Source: a bacterium (GTDB lineage: Bacteria; ARS69). Taken from it: 64,000 nt of DNA. The stretch spans positions 1 to 64,000 of the forward strand of contig JALGZR010000008.1 in assembly GCA_025774805.1 (NCBI GenBank). Reading direction: 5' to 3'. A program made the position numbers and the translations under genes. Shown piece by piece: positions 41,822 through 50,611 of this stretch (its first letter is position 1; each line of letters opens with the position of its first letter). The notes under the pieces are model-generated. The model worked only from the letters and a program-made list of their open reading frames with translations, did no database searches and was not told where the DNA came from.

Positions 41822-43043
41822 GCTGATCTACACGGTCTCGGAGCTGACCCGGCGCGTGAAGCGGCTGCTGGAGTCGCACTGGGCCGCGCTCTGGGTCGAG
41901 GGGGAGCTCTCGAACGTAAAGCTCCACACGTCCGGGCACCTCTACTTCACGCTCAAGGACGAACAGGCCGCCCTGCGCGGGGTGATGTTCCGCGCGAAGG
42001 CATCCCGTCTGCGATTCGAGCCGGAGGACGGGCAGAAGGTCCGCGTGTTCGGAGGCCTCACCGTCTACGAGCGCCAGGGCTCCTACCAGATCCTCGCGAC
42101 CAAGCTCGACCCTTTGGGCGTCGGGGAGCTGGAGATCGCGTTCCGGCAGACCTTCGCGCGCCTGGAAAAGGAGGGTCTCTTCGATCCCGCCGGGAAGCGA
42201 TCGATTCCCCGCTTCCCGCGGGTCGTCGCGATCGTCACCTCCGAGACCGGAGCCGCGATCCGGGATCTCATCAGCGTTCTCGGACGGAGGGCGCCCCACG
42301 TCGACGTCGTCCTGCGGCCGGCGCGGGTTCAGGGAGAGGGGGCGGCGGAGGATATCGCCCGGGGCGTGGCCGAGGTCGACGCCTGGGGCGGGGCCGACGT
42401 CCTGATCGTCGGGCGAGGGGGAGGATCACTCGAGGACCTCTGGGCCTTCAACGAGGAGACGGTGGCGCGGGCCATCCACGCCAGTCGGACTCCGGTGATC
42501 TCGGCGGTCGGCCACGAGGTGGACAGGACGATCTCCGACTTCGCCGCGGATCTGCGGGCGCCGACGCCGAGCGCCGCCGCGGAGCTGGCCGCGCCCGACC
42601 GGACGGCTCTGCTCGAGGATCAGGCCGGCACCGCGCGTCGCCTCGCCGCGGCCGTGACGCGCCTCTTGCGCGACCGACGGGATCGGGCCATGCTTCTCTC
42701 GTCTTCAGCCGCGTTTCGAGAGCCCCTGGAGCTCTACCGTCGCCGTTCACAGGACGTCGACGGCCTGGCGGACAGAACGACCGCCGCGATCGACCGCATG
42801 CTCGAGCGGCGCGGGCTCCGCCTCACCGCCGCGTCGGGCCGGCTCTCGGCACTCTCGCCGCTGGCCGTCCTCGAACGGGGATACGCGCTGGCCCGCCGGG
42901 CCGACGGGAGAATCCTGCGACGCGAGGGGGAGGTCTCCCTCGGCGTGCGGGTAGACGTCCGGCGGGCGAAAGTGGAGATCTCGTGTACGGTGAAGAGCCT
43001 CCGGGAGGAGATCCCGGAGGAGGCGGGGGAGAATGAGCGCTAG
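41799..43043 (+). CDS. xseA: Exodeoxyribonuclease VII large subunit
   Basis: 414 residues from GTG 41799, in folD. An OB-fold domain (LWVEGELSNVKLHTSGHLYF) leads into the catalytic domain: IVTSETGAAIRDLI, DVLIVGRGGGSLEDLWAFNE, PVISAVGHEVDRTISDFAAD and APTPSAAAEL. A long coiled coil is followed by the ERGYALAR-x-DG end motif. It degrades single-stranded DNA with XseB, encoded next. Confidence 0.96.
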   Translation: MTLPAPDELIYTVSELTRRVKRLLESHWAALWVEGELSNVKLHTSGHLYFTLKDEQAALRGVMFRAKASRLRFEPEDGQKVRVFGGLTVYERQGSYQILATKLDPLGVGELEIAFRQTFARLEKEGLFDPAGKRSIPRFPRVVAIVTSETGAAIRDLISVLGRRAPHVDVVLRPARVQGEGAAEDIARGVAEVDAWGGADVLIVGRGGGSLEDLWAFNEETVARAIHASRTPVISAVGHEVDRTISDFAADLRAPTPSAAAELAAPDRTALLEDQAGTARRLAAAVTRLLRDRRDRAMLLSSSAAFREPLELYRRRSQDVDGLADRTTAAIDRMLERRGLRLTAASGRLSALSPLAVLERGYALARRADGRILRREGEVSLGVRVDVRRAKVEISCTVKSLREEIPEEAGENER

Positions 43044-43302
43044 AGGGAAGAGGGGCGATGAGAAGGCGCCCGAACCCACGTTCGAGGAGGCCCTGAGCCG
43101 TCTGGAGGAGATCGTGGGGGATCTCGAGGGGGGGGAGGTCGAGCTCGATCGAGGACTCGAGCTCTTCGAAGAGGGGGTGAAGCTGAGCCGCCGGTGCCAC
43201 GAGATGCTATCGGCGGCGGAGCAGAGGATCCAGCGCCTCGTCCGCGAGGAGGAGGGGGGGCTCACGCTCGAGCTGTTTCCCCGGGAGAGCGATTCGGCGT
43301 GA
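43033..43302 (+). CDS. xseB: Exodeoxyribonuclease VII small subunit
   Basis: 89 residues: TFEEALSRLEEIVGDLEGGE, then VELDRGLELFEEGVKLSRRC, the two-helix hairpin diagnostic of XseB. It overlaps xseA by 11 bases and ispA by four. Several copies coat the coiled coil of XseA. Confidence 0.95.
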   Translation: MSARGKRGDEKAPEPTFEEALSRLEEIVGDLEGGEVELDRGLELFEEGVKLSRRCHEMLSAAEQRIQRLVREEEGGLTLELFPRESDSA

Positions 43303-44195
43303 CGACACGATCGGATCCGGCAGCAGGCGTCCTGGAGCGATACGGAGACCTGATGGCTCCGGCGCTGGATCGCGCTCTGCGGGAGGGCACAGGAACGCCG
43401 CGAACCCTGCACGAGGCGATGCGCTACAGTCTTACCGGGGAGGGGAAGCGAGTGCGCCCGGCGCTCTGCCTCGCGAGCTGCGAGGCGGTCGGGGGGCGGG
43501 TGGAGGACGCGCTGGCCCCCGCGGTCGGACTCGAGCTCGTACACACGTACTCGCTGATCCACGACGACCTCCCCTGCATGGACGACGACGACCTGAGGCG
43601 CGGCAAGCCGACGAATCACCGGGTCTACGGAGAGGCCATGGCGGTCCTCGCGGGGGACGCGCTGCTGACCCGGGCCTTCGAGGTGGTGGCGGAGGCGGAC
43701 CTTCCCGTGGAGGCCCGTCTCGACTGCGTGCGGATCCTGGCGGAGGCGGCCGGCCCCGCCGGGATGGTCGGCGGCCAGGCCCTGGACCTGGAGACGGAGG
43801 GATCGGAAGATGTCGATCTCCCGACTCTCCAGTACATTCACACGCACAAGACCGGGGCGCTCATCGGGGCGGCCTGCCGGCTGGGCGGTCGGGCCGGTGA
43901 CGGGCGGGCCGAGGAGATCGCGGAGCTGGGCCGGTACGGGGAGAAGATCGGTTTGGCCTTCCAGATCGTGGACGACATCCTCGACGAGACGGCCGGCCCG
44001 GACCAGCTCGGAAAGGAGTCCCACAAGGACCGGGCCCGGGGCAAGGCGACCTATCCCCGTCTGTTGGGGCTGCGCGAATCGCGGGCCCGCGTCGAAGAGC
44101 TCGGAAAGGCGGCCGTCGAGACGGCCGGGCGGTTCGGGGATCGGGGCATGAGCCTCGAGGTTCTCGCCCGGTTCATCATCCAAAGGTCGCGCTGA
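43299..44195 (+). CDS. ispA: Polyprenyl (farnesyl/geranylgeranyl) diphosphate synthase
   Basis: 298 residues from GTG 43299. First Asp-rich motif IHDDLPCMDDDDLRRGKP with the DDx4D spacing (two residues inserted) of bacterial FPP synthases, GEGKRVRPALCLAS upstream, MVGGQALDL, HKTGALIGAACRLGG, and second Asp-rich motif FQIVDDILDETAG. It condenses IPP with allylic diphosphates for undecaprenyl phosphate and quinones. dxs, the first MEP pathway enzyme, lies just beyond the next gene. Confidence 0.93.
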   Translation: MTTRSDPAAGVLERYGDLMAPALDRALREGTGTPRTLHEAMRYSLTGEGKRVRPALCLASCEAVGGRVEDALAPAVGLELVHTYSLIHDDLPCMDDDDLRRGKPTNHRVYGEAMAVLAGDALLTRAFEVVAEADLPVEARLDCVRILAEAAGPAGMVGGQALDLETEGSEDVDLPTLQYIHTHKTGALIGAACRLGGRAGDGRAEEIAELGRYGEKIGLAFQIVDDILDETAGPDQLGKESHKDRARGKATYPRLLGLRESRARVEELGKAAVETAGRFGDRGMSLEVLARFIIQRSR

Positions 44196-44202
44196 GGATC
44201 GC

Positions 44203-44652
44203 ATGCCTTCGTTTCCGCTGAGTCTCCCGTTGGCCCTCGCGCTGGGGAGCTCGATCGCCGCCCAGTTGACCAAGTTCCTGGTGACCCTCGGACGGGATGG
44301 AACGGTCAACTTCAAGCGGTTGGTCGAACTCGGCGGAATGCCGAGCGCTCACTCGGCGTCGGTGGCGGCGCTCTCCACCGGCGTCGGGCTGGAACAGGGG
44401 TTCCAGTCGCCGCTCTTCGGCGTCACGGTGTTCTACAGCCTGATGACGATGTACGACGCCGCCGGAATCCGGCGTTCCGCCGGAAGGCAGGCCGAGGTGC
44501 TGAACCGGATCGTGGATGATCTGCAGGTTTCGGGGAAGGTCCGGGAGGAACGCCTCCTCGAGCTCCTCGGTCACACTCCCTTCGAGGTGCTCGCGGGGGC
44601 GGCCCTGGGCATCGCGTTCGCTCTGGCGGGCACGCAACTTCTCGAACTCTAG
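44203..44652 (+). CDS. DUF212 / divergent PAP2-family membrane protein
   Basis: 149 residues with about four hydrophobic segments. The motif LGGMPSAHSASVAALSTGVG and later YDAAGIRRSAGRQAEVLNRI are the YuiD/DUF212 signature, distantly related to PAP2 phosphatases (P-S-A-H retained). It may act on polyprenyl or lipid phosphates, which suits the ispA neighbour, but no member's reaction is firmly known. Its TAG stop is the start of a long palindrome (44649-44832). Confidence 0.85.
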   Translation: MPSFPLSLPLALALGSSIAAQLTKFLVTLGRDGTVNFKRLVELGGMPSAHSASVAALSTGVGLEQGFQSPLFGVTVFYSLMTMYDAAGIRRSAGRQAEVLNRIVDDLQVSGKVREERLLELLGHTPFEVLAGAALGIAFALAGTQLLEL

Positions 44653-44832
44653 CCCGGACTCGTCATGAAGGATCTACTACGATCGCAGAGACGCTCCACC
44701 GGACGGGCGTCCTCGCAGTCCGTATTCTGCGACGTATCATCGAGATACGCCTCGGGTCCGGGCCCCTGCGGGCGCCCGACCGGTGGGCGTCTCCACGATC
44801 TCGCAACGATCTTCGTGACGGGTCCGGGCTAG
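44649..44832. repeat. 184-bp imperfect palindrome (foldback element or hairpin leader) before dxs
   Basis: Both ends read CTAGCCCGGAC inward, and the arms stay alike for about 70 bases (CGTCATGAAGGATC against CGTCACGAAGATC, then GATCG, GAGACGC, CCACCGG, CGGGCG and CGCAG in order). A small inner hairpin GTATC-ATCGA-GATAC lies near the centre. The left end is the TAG stop of the DUF212 gene and the right end is 16 bases before the dxs ATG. It could be a MITE-like remnant, a terminator/leader hairpin or a small RNA. Confidence 0.7.
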
Positions 44833-44848
44833 CCGGACGGAGACCTCC

Positions 44849-46759
44849 ATGGAACGAGTGCTCGATCGCATCGAAAGCCCTGCCGACCTGAAGACGCTCG
44901 AACCGTCCGAGCTGAACGCGCTCTGCGCCGAGATTCGCGAGCAGATCATCGAGACGGTCACCCAAACCGGAGGACACCTCGGCGCCAGCCTCGGCACGGT
45001 CGAGCTGACCGTGGCCGTTCACCGCGTCTTCGACAGTCCCCGCGATCGAATCGTCTGGGACGTCGGACACCAGGCCTACGGCCACAAGCTGTTGACCGGT
45101 CGCCGCGACCGGTTCTCCACGATTCGACAGTTCGGGGGACTGTGCGGTTTTCCGGTCCGGACCGAGAGCGAGCACGATGCCTTCGGAGCGGGACACGCGG
45201 GGACGTCGATCTCCGCCGGGCTCGGGATGGCGACCGCCTTGGAGGCGCGCGGCGAGAAGGCACGGGTCGTCTGCATCATCGGAGACGGAGGGCTGACGTG
45301 CGGCATGGCCCTCGAGGCCCTGAATCAGGCTGGCCATCTCCGAAAGAACCTGGTGGTCATCCTCAACGACAACGAGTGGTCCATCTCGAAGAACGTCGGT
45401 GCGCTGTCCACCTACCTGACCCGTCTGACCTCCGCCCCGCTCTACCGCCGTCTCGAGCAGGACGTCTACGAGCTGCTCGGGAAGATCCCGAAGGCGGGAG
45501 GAAAGGCCCAGGAGATCGGTCACCGGATCAAGGAGAGCCTCAAGAACCTCGTCGTCCCCGGGGTGATGTTCGAGGAGCTCGGGTTCAAGTACTACGGACC
45601 GATCGACGGGCACAACGTCGGCGAGGTCATCTCCACGCTCGAGCACCTCAAGGCCCTGCGCGGCCCCATTCTCCTGCACGCCGTCACGGAGAAGGGACGC
45701 GGCTATCCCTTCGCCCCGCAGTCGAAGACTCGATCGCACGCGTTGTCACCGCCGGTCCCCTCGGCGGATCGGTCGCGGAAGGACCCGCCTCCCGCCTATA
45801 CCCGCGTGTTCGGAGAGGCGCTCGTCGAGCTCGCGGAGCGGGACCCGTCCATCGTGGCGATCACTGCGGCCATGCCCGACGGGACCGGAACCGTGCAGTT
45901 CGCCGAGCGGTTTCCCGAGCGGTTCTTCGACGTCGGCATCGCGGAGCAGCACGCGGTGACGTTCGCGGCCGGTCTCGCCTGCGAGGGGATCAAGCCGGTG
46001 TGCGCGATCTACTCGACGTTTCTCCAGCGCGCCTTCGATCAGGTGATCCACGACGTGGCGCTCCAGAAGCTGCCGGTGACGTTCGTGCTCGATCGGGGAG
46101 GGGTGGTCGGAGACGACGGTCCGACCCACCACGGCGTGTTCGACCTCGCCTATCTCCGGTTGATCCCCGGCCTCGTGGTGATGGCCCCGAAGGACGAAAA
46201 CGAGCTCAGGAACATGCTCTTCACGCAGCTCCAGTATCGGGACGGGCCCACCGCGTTGCGGTATCCGCGGGGGTCGGGCCCCGGCGTCGAGCAGGAGAAG
46301 GAGTTCCGACTCCTTCCGATCGGAAAGGCGGAGTGCCTCCGGGACGGGAGCGACGTGGCCTTGGTCGCCCTCGGCTCCCTGGTCCACACGGCGGCGTCCG
46401 CCGCGAACCGCCTCGCGGAGGAGGGAATCTCCGCCGCGGTGATCAACGCGAGGTTCGTGAAGCCGCTGGACGAGGAGATGATTCTCGAGCTGGCGGCTCA
46501 GGTCGGTCGCATCGTGACCCTCGAGGAGGGAAATCGACCCGGAGGCTTCGGCAGCGCCGTCGCGGAGCTGCTCCAGGATCACGAAGCGGGGGAGACCCGG
46601 TTGGCGTCCCTCGCCCTTCCCGATGCGTTCATCGAGCACGGCCGACCGGAGGTTCTGAGACGGAACGCCGGTCTCGACGTCGAGTCCGTCGTCGCGCGCG
46701 TGCTCGAGCTTTTCCGGACGCCGAGCCGGGTGGAGGAGCCCGCGGGGCGCAGAGTCTGA
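44849..46759 (+). CDS. dxs: 1-deoxy-D-xylulose-5-phosphate synthase
   Basis: 636 residues. Thiamine-diphosphate site GDGGLTCGMALEALNQAGHL followed by VVILNDNEWSISKNVGA; GGHLGASLGTVELTVAVHRV with the conserved His; C-terminal transketolase part with DVGIAEQHAVTFAAGLA, FLQRAFDQVIHDV and DRGGVVGDDGPTHHG. First step of the MEP isoprenoid pathway from pyruvate and glyceraldehyde-3-P. GGACGGAG lies nine bases before the ATG. Confidence 0.96.
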   Translation: MERVLDRIESPADLKTLEPSELNALCAEIREQIIETVTQTGGHLGASLGTVELTVAVHRVFDSPRDRIVWDVGHQAYGHKLLTGRRDRFSTIRQFGGLCGFPVRTESEHDAFGAGHAGTSISAGLGMATALEARGEKARVVCIIGDGGLTCGMALEALNQAGHLRKNLVVILNDNEWSISKNVGALSTYLTRLTSAPLYRRLEQDVYELLGKIPKAGGKAQEIGHRIKESLKNLVVPGVMFEELGFKYYGPIDGHNVGEVISTLEHLKALRGPILLHAVTEKGRGYPFAPQSKTRSHALSPPVPSADRSRKDPPPAYTRVFGEALVELAERDPSIVAITAAMPDGTGTVQFAERFPERFFDVGIAEQHAVTFAAGLACEGIKPVCAIYSTFLQRAFDQVIHDVALQKLPVTFVLDRGGVVGDDGPTHHGVFDLAYLRLIPGLVVMAPKDENELRNMLFTQLQYRDGPTALRYPRGSGPGVEQEKEFRLLPIGKAECLRDGSDVALVALGSLVHTAASAANRLAEEGISAAVINARFVKPLDEEMILELAAQVGRIVTLEEGNRPGGFGSAVAELLQDHEAGETRLASLALPDAFIEHGRPEVLRRNAGLDVESVVARVLELFRTPSRVEEPAGRRV

Positions 46760-46803
46760 TCTCGAAGCCTGATTCCGTCGTCTCCCCGGGAAAGGAAGTC
46801 TGC

Positions 46804-48507
46804 GTGCTCACGGAGCTTTCCATCCGGGACATCGCGCTGATTCCCTCCGTCGTCATGCGGTTCGGTCCCGGTCTCAACGTTCTCTCGGGAGAGACGGGGG
46901 CGGGCAAGTCCCTCATCGTCGGCGGCCTCCGTCTCCTCTGCGGGGAGAGACCTCCCGAGGACTTCGTGCGCTCCGGCGCGGAGCGGGGCGTCGTCGAGGG
47001 TGTGTTCCGGCTCGATCCGGGAGGATGGATCGCCGGCGAGCTGGCGGAGATCGGCATCGAGATCCGAAAGGGTCGGCTCGTCCTCCGGAGGGAGATCCCC
47101 CTTCGGGGCAAGGGACGCGTCCGAGCCAACGGAGAGGCGATCACGCTCTCGACCCTGGCTCGGGCCTCGGAGATCCTCATCGACCTCCACGGGCAGCACG
47201 ATCACCAGGCTCTCCTGAGGCGCGAGCGCCAGCGGGAGGCGCTCGACGACTACGCGGGCGTGGCCGCGGCCCGGCTCGGGTTCGCCCAGCAGCTCGCCGA
47301 GTGGAAAGAAGCTGCCGCCCGCCTCCGGGAGGAGATCGCGGTGACCCGGGAGGAGAGCGGTCGCCAGGAGCTCCGCCGGTTCCAGCTCCGGGAGCTGGAG
47401 GCGGCGGCGGCGACGCCGGGCGAACTGGAGGCGCTGGAGATCGAGCGGGGCCGGCTGGAGCAGGCGGAGCTGCTGCGGACCACTGCGGCGCGCCTGGAGA
47501 ACCGTCTCCTCGAGGGCGAGGGCTCGATTCACGACGAGCTGTCGGAGCTGGCCGCCGGAGTCGATCCGGCCCGCACCCACGATCCCGCCTGGGATGGGGT
47601 GGCGGAGTCGCTGAGATCCCTCGCCATCGGAGCGGCCGAGCTCGCGCGGGACGCGCGAGCCCTGGGAGAGCGGGCGATCGACGACCCCGCGCGCCTCGAA
47701 GTCGTTCGGGAGCGGCTGCGTCTTCTCCGGGATCTTCTGAAGAAGTACGGTCCCGAGGAGTCCGATCTCTTTCTGTTTCGGGAGCGGCTGCGGAGCGAAG
47801 AGGCCGATCCGGAGGCACGCGACCGGAGGGTCTCGGCTTTGCGAGAGCGGGTCGGAATGATCTCTGATAGACTCACGACGAGCGGAGCGAGGCTCACGCG
47901 AAAGCGCTCGGCATCCGCGCGCCGCCTCCGACGGGCGATCGAGTCGGCCCTCGCGGAGCTCGGTATGGAGGGAACTCGATTCGAGCCACGGGTCGATCCC
48001 CGCACGACCGGAGTGGACGTCGGCGATGGAAGCGCGTCCCGTAAGGCCGGACCGTCGGGCTTCGATGCGGTCGAGTTCCTGCTCGCTCCGAACCGGGGCG
48101 AGGAAGCGAGGCCGCTTCGGCGGATCGCGTCGGGCGGAGAGATCTCCCGCATCATGCTCGCCCTCAAGTCGGTTTTGGGAGAGTCGCGCGGTACCGCCAC
48201 GATGGCCTTCGACGAGATCGATCTCGGCGTCGGCGGTCGCGTCGCCGGTCGGGTGGCCGAGACGCTCGCCTCGATCGCGGCGCGGCGACAGGTGCTCTGC
48301 GTCACGCACCTGGCGGTCATCGCGTCCCGCGCGTCCGTGCACCTGAGGGTGAGCAAAGACGAGGTCGGAGGGAGGACGATCACCCGCGTCGAGCCGGTCG
48401 AGGGTGAAGAGCGGGTGCGGGAGATCGCGCGGATGCTGGGCGGGGAGGAGACGGGGGGCGTGGTCGTGGAACATGCGCGGGAACTGCTGGCGGGGGAGAA
48501 GCCGTGA
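46804..48507 (+). CDS. recN: DNA repair protein RecN
   Basis: 567 residues from GTG 46804 (AAGGAAG upstream). The SMC-like ATPase has LSIRDIALIPSVVMRFGPGL, Walker A GETGAGKS at about 30-37, LIDLHGQHDHQALL (Q-loop region), a coiled coil at about 150-340, signature IASGGEISRIMLALK, Walker B MAFDEIDLGVGGRVAG and VLCVTHLAVIAS. It acts on double-strand breaks. Shorter coiled coil than many homologues but complete. It overlaps the next gene by four bases. Confidence 0.95.
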   Translation: MLTELSIRDIALIPSVVMRFGPGLNVLSGETGAGKSLIVGGLRLLCGERPPEDFVRSGAERGVVEGVFRLDPGGWIAGELAEIGIEIRKGRLVLRREIPLRGKGRVRANGEAITLSTLARASEILIDLHGQHDHQALLRRERQREALDDYAGVAAARLGFAQQLAEWKEAAARLREEIAVTREESGRQELRRFQLRELEAAAATPGELEALEIERGRLEQAELLRTTAARLENRLLEGEGSIHDELSELAAGVDPARTHDPAWDGVAESLRSLAIGAAELARDARALGERAIDDPARLEVVRERLRLLRDLLKKYGPEESDLFLFRERLRSEEADPEARDRRVSALRERVGMISDRLTTSGARLTRKRSASARRLRRAIESALAELGMEGTRFEPRVDPRTTGVDVGDGSASRKAGPSGFDAVEFLLAPNRGEEARPLRRIASGGEISRIMLALKSVLGESRGTATMAFDEIDLGVGGRVAGRVAETLASIAARRQVLCVTHLAVIASRASVHLRVSKDEVGGRTITRVEPVEGEERVREIARMLGGEETGGVVVEHARELLAGEKP

Positions 48508-49031
48508 ACGGGCCGAACCTCCTCTCCCTGATCCGGCTCCTGCTCGGGCCGGCCGTGGCCGCGGCAATCCTCGCCGGCTCCGACACGTATGCGATCGTCC
48601 TCTTGGGCGTGGCTCTCGCCACCGACTTCCTCGACGGGTGGTGGGCCCGTCACGCCGGCCTCTCCACGGAGCTGGGCCGGGTGCTCGATCCGCTCGCCGA
48701 CAAGGTCCTCGTGGCTGCGACACTCGTGGCGCTCCTCCTGGAGTCCCGCGTACCGCGCGAGCTCGCGTTTCTCGTCCTGCTCCGGGACGCCACGCTCCTC
48801 ACGTTGGCCTGGCTCCGGATCCGCGGCGGGGGCGCGGTGCCGGCGGCCGAGCTTCCGGGCAAGGTCGGGTTCAGCGTGCTCGGGGGCTACGTGTTCGGAA
48901 TCGTGGTGGGGATTCCGTGGCCGTCCTGGGTGCCCGCCTTCGTCGGAGCGCTCTACCTGATTACCGGCGCGACGTACGCGAAGCGCGTTCCCGGACTCCA
49001 ACCGACCCGGGTGCTCGAGGAAGAGCGGTGA
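48504..49031 (+). CDS. CDP-alcohol phosphatidyltransferase (PgsA-like)
   Basis: 175 residues from GTG 48504, with about five membrane helices. The CDP-alcohol motif reads DFLDGWWAR-x8-GRVLDPLAD, with all four Asp of D-x2-DG-x2-AR-x8-G-x3-D-x3-D. Likely product: phosphatidylglycerophosphate from CDP-diacylglycerol and glycerol-3-P; cardiolipin or phosphatidylserine relatives cannot be excluded. It is translationally coupled to recN. Confidence 0.85.
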   Translation: MNGPNLLSLIRLLLGPAVAAAILAGSDTYAIVLLGVALATDFLDGWWARHAGLSTELGRVLDPLADKVLVAATLVALLLESRVPRELAFLVLLRDATLLTLAWLRIRGGGAVPAAELPGKVGFSVLGGYVFGIVVGIPWPSWVPAFVGALYLITGATYAKRVPGLQPTRVLEEER

Positions 49032-49156
49032 TCCGATCCCTGCCGGAAAGTCCCCGGTGATCCTCGAAACCACCGAAGGGCGGAACATCCTCGAGAACTT
49101 CCTCGCCGTCTGAACCGGGCGTGCCGGGATTCCGACCGCACCTCCGGAGGGAGACA

Positions 49157-50545
49157 TTGATCCGATCGACCGCGCTCGTGACCGGCGTGGTGGGGGCCGT
49201 CCTGGCGGCGCTCCCCGGCTGCGATCGCGCGCGCGAGGACCCGCGACTTCCGAACGTCCTCCTCGTGTCGGTGGACACCCTGCGCCCCGACTTCCTCGGG
49301 ATGGGAGGGGATCCGAACGGAACGAGCCCGGTCCTGGATCGGCTCTCGGCCCGGGGAGTTCTCTTCACGGGAGCCCGGGCGACCTCCTCCTGGACGCTTC
49401 CCTCGCACATGTCCCTTTTCACCGGGCAGTACCCCTCGAGTCACGGCGTCTTCGGGGACGGACGCTCCCTGCCCTCCGACCGGCGGACGCTCGCGCAGCT
49501 CCTCCGGGAAGAGGGATATCGGACCGGGGGGTTCGTGAGCGGTCCCTATCTTCACCGGGCGTACGGCTTCGACCGGGGCTTCGACGTCTACGCGCACTGC
49601 ATGGACTACGTCGTGGAAGTGACCCCGGAAGGGAGGGTCGCGAACCTGCTTCGGGCGCGACAGCTCTCCCACCGGGGAATCACCGGTCCGGCCGTGGACG
49701 AAGAGATCGGCGAGTGGCTGGACGGAATCCCGCCGGGAGAACCCTACTTCCTCTTCGCCCACTACTGGGACCCGCACTACGACTTCGAGCCGCCGTTCCC
49801 GTGGGACACCTGGCTCGATCCGGATTACGGAGGCCGTTTCCGCGCGATCGGCTTCCTCAACAACCGCCGGATCTCTCCGGACATGCCGGCGGAGCGGAAG
49901 AAGCGTCTTCACGACCTCTATCGCGGTGAGATTCGATACACCGACGGGTGGATCGGAGCGCTCCTCGACCGGGTGGAGGCACGCGGCGAGACGGGCCGCA
50001 CGCTCGTGATCGTGGTGGGGGATCACGGAGAGGAGTTCTTCGAGCACGGGGAAAAGGGCCACCGCAACAACCTCTACGAGGAGACGCTGCGCATCCCGAT
50101 GATCGTCTCTCTGCCCGGTCTCTTCGCGGGCGGCCGGATGATCGCGGAGCCCGTCAGCCTCGTCGACGTGTGGTCGACCGTGGAGGGACTTCTCGGCCGG
50201 GCGCCGTCCGCCGAGGGACAGGGCGTCGATCTCGGGGCCGTCCTGGCGAGGTCCGTCCCGCGCGACGGGATCGTGGCGGAGCTCCACCGGGACCTCATCG
50301 CCTTCGTCACCGCCGGATGGAAGGCCATCGCCGATCGGGAGGGGGGAGGCGGGGAGCTCTACTCGCTCGACGACGACCCGGGGGAGAGACGCGATCTCCG
50401 GGAGACGGAGGGGGAGACCTACGGGCGGCTGATGTCCGAGCTCGAATCGACGCGGCACGATCGGTTCGCGCCGGAGGACCTTCCGATCCCGGCGCTCGAC
50501 GAGGGGACGGAGGAGAGACTGCGCGCGCTCGGCTACACCGAGTGA
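49157..50545 (+). CDS. Sulfatase-fold (alkaline phosphatase superfamily) lipoprotein
   Basis: 462 residues from TTG 49157, which follows CGGAGGGAGACA at good spacing. Upstream in-frame GTG 49121 precedes that ribosome site. A lipobox LAALPGC (Cys near 24) predicts an anchored lipoprotein. The sulfatase fold is clear: NVLLVSVDTLRPDFLGMGG (metal Asp), SWTLPSHMSLFTGQYPSSHG, FLFAHYWDPHYDFEPP and VVGDHGEEFFEHGEKGH. The active-site C/S-x-P-x-R is replaced by T-L-P-S-H, so there is no formylglycine Cys; the nucleophile could be Thr or Ser and the reaction may be on phosphate esters or phosphoethanolamine. Confidence 0.85.
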   Translation: MIRSTALVTGVVGAVLAALPGCDRAREDPRLPNVLLVSVDTLRPDFLGMGGDPNGTSPVLDRLSARGVLFTGARATSSWTLPSHMSLFTGQYPSSHGVFGDGRSLPSDRRTLAQLLREEGYRTGGFVSGPYLHRAYGFDRGFDVYAHCMDYVVEVTPEGRVANLLRARQLSHRGITGPAVDEEIGEWLDGIPPGEPYFLFAHYWDPHYDFEPPFPWDTWLDPDYGGRFRAIGFLNNRRISPDMPAERKKRLHDLYRGEIRYTDGWIGALLDRVEARGETGRTLVIVVGDHGEEFFEHGEKGHRNNLYEETLRIPMIVSLPGLFAGGRMIAEPVSLVDVWSTVEGLLGRAPSAEGQGVDLGAVLARSVPRDGIVAELHRDLIAFVTAGWKAIADREGGGGELYSLDDDPGERRDLRETEGETYGRLMSELESTRHDRFAPEDLPIPALDEGTEERLRALGYTE

Positions 50546-50581
50546 GTCCCGGCCGGGGCCCGGCGCGACGTGCCGCGGTGT

Positions 50582-50611
50582 CGCGACGAGCCTGACGAGA
50601 AATGCCGGCTA
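50582..50611 (-). repeat. Stop-codon-linked dispersed repeat, copy C
   Basis: On the minus strand TAGCCGGCATTTCTCGTC then AGGCTCGTCGCG; three differences from copies A and B in 30 bases. The TAG is the stop codon of aceE. Confidence 0.82.

Noticed and set aside
4811..48000. Many long antisense open frames opposite real genes
   Set aside because: They mirror codon bias of GC-rich genes, lack ribosome sites and have Arg/Pro-rich compositions without motifs.
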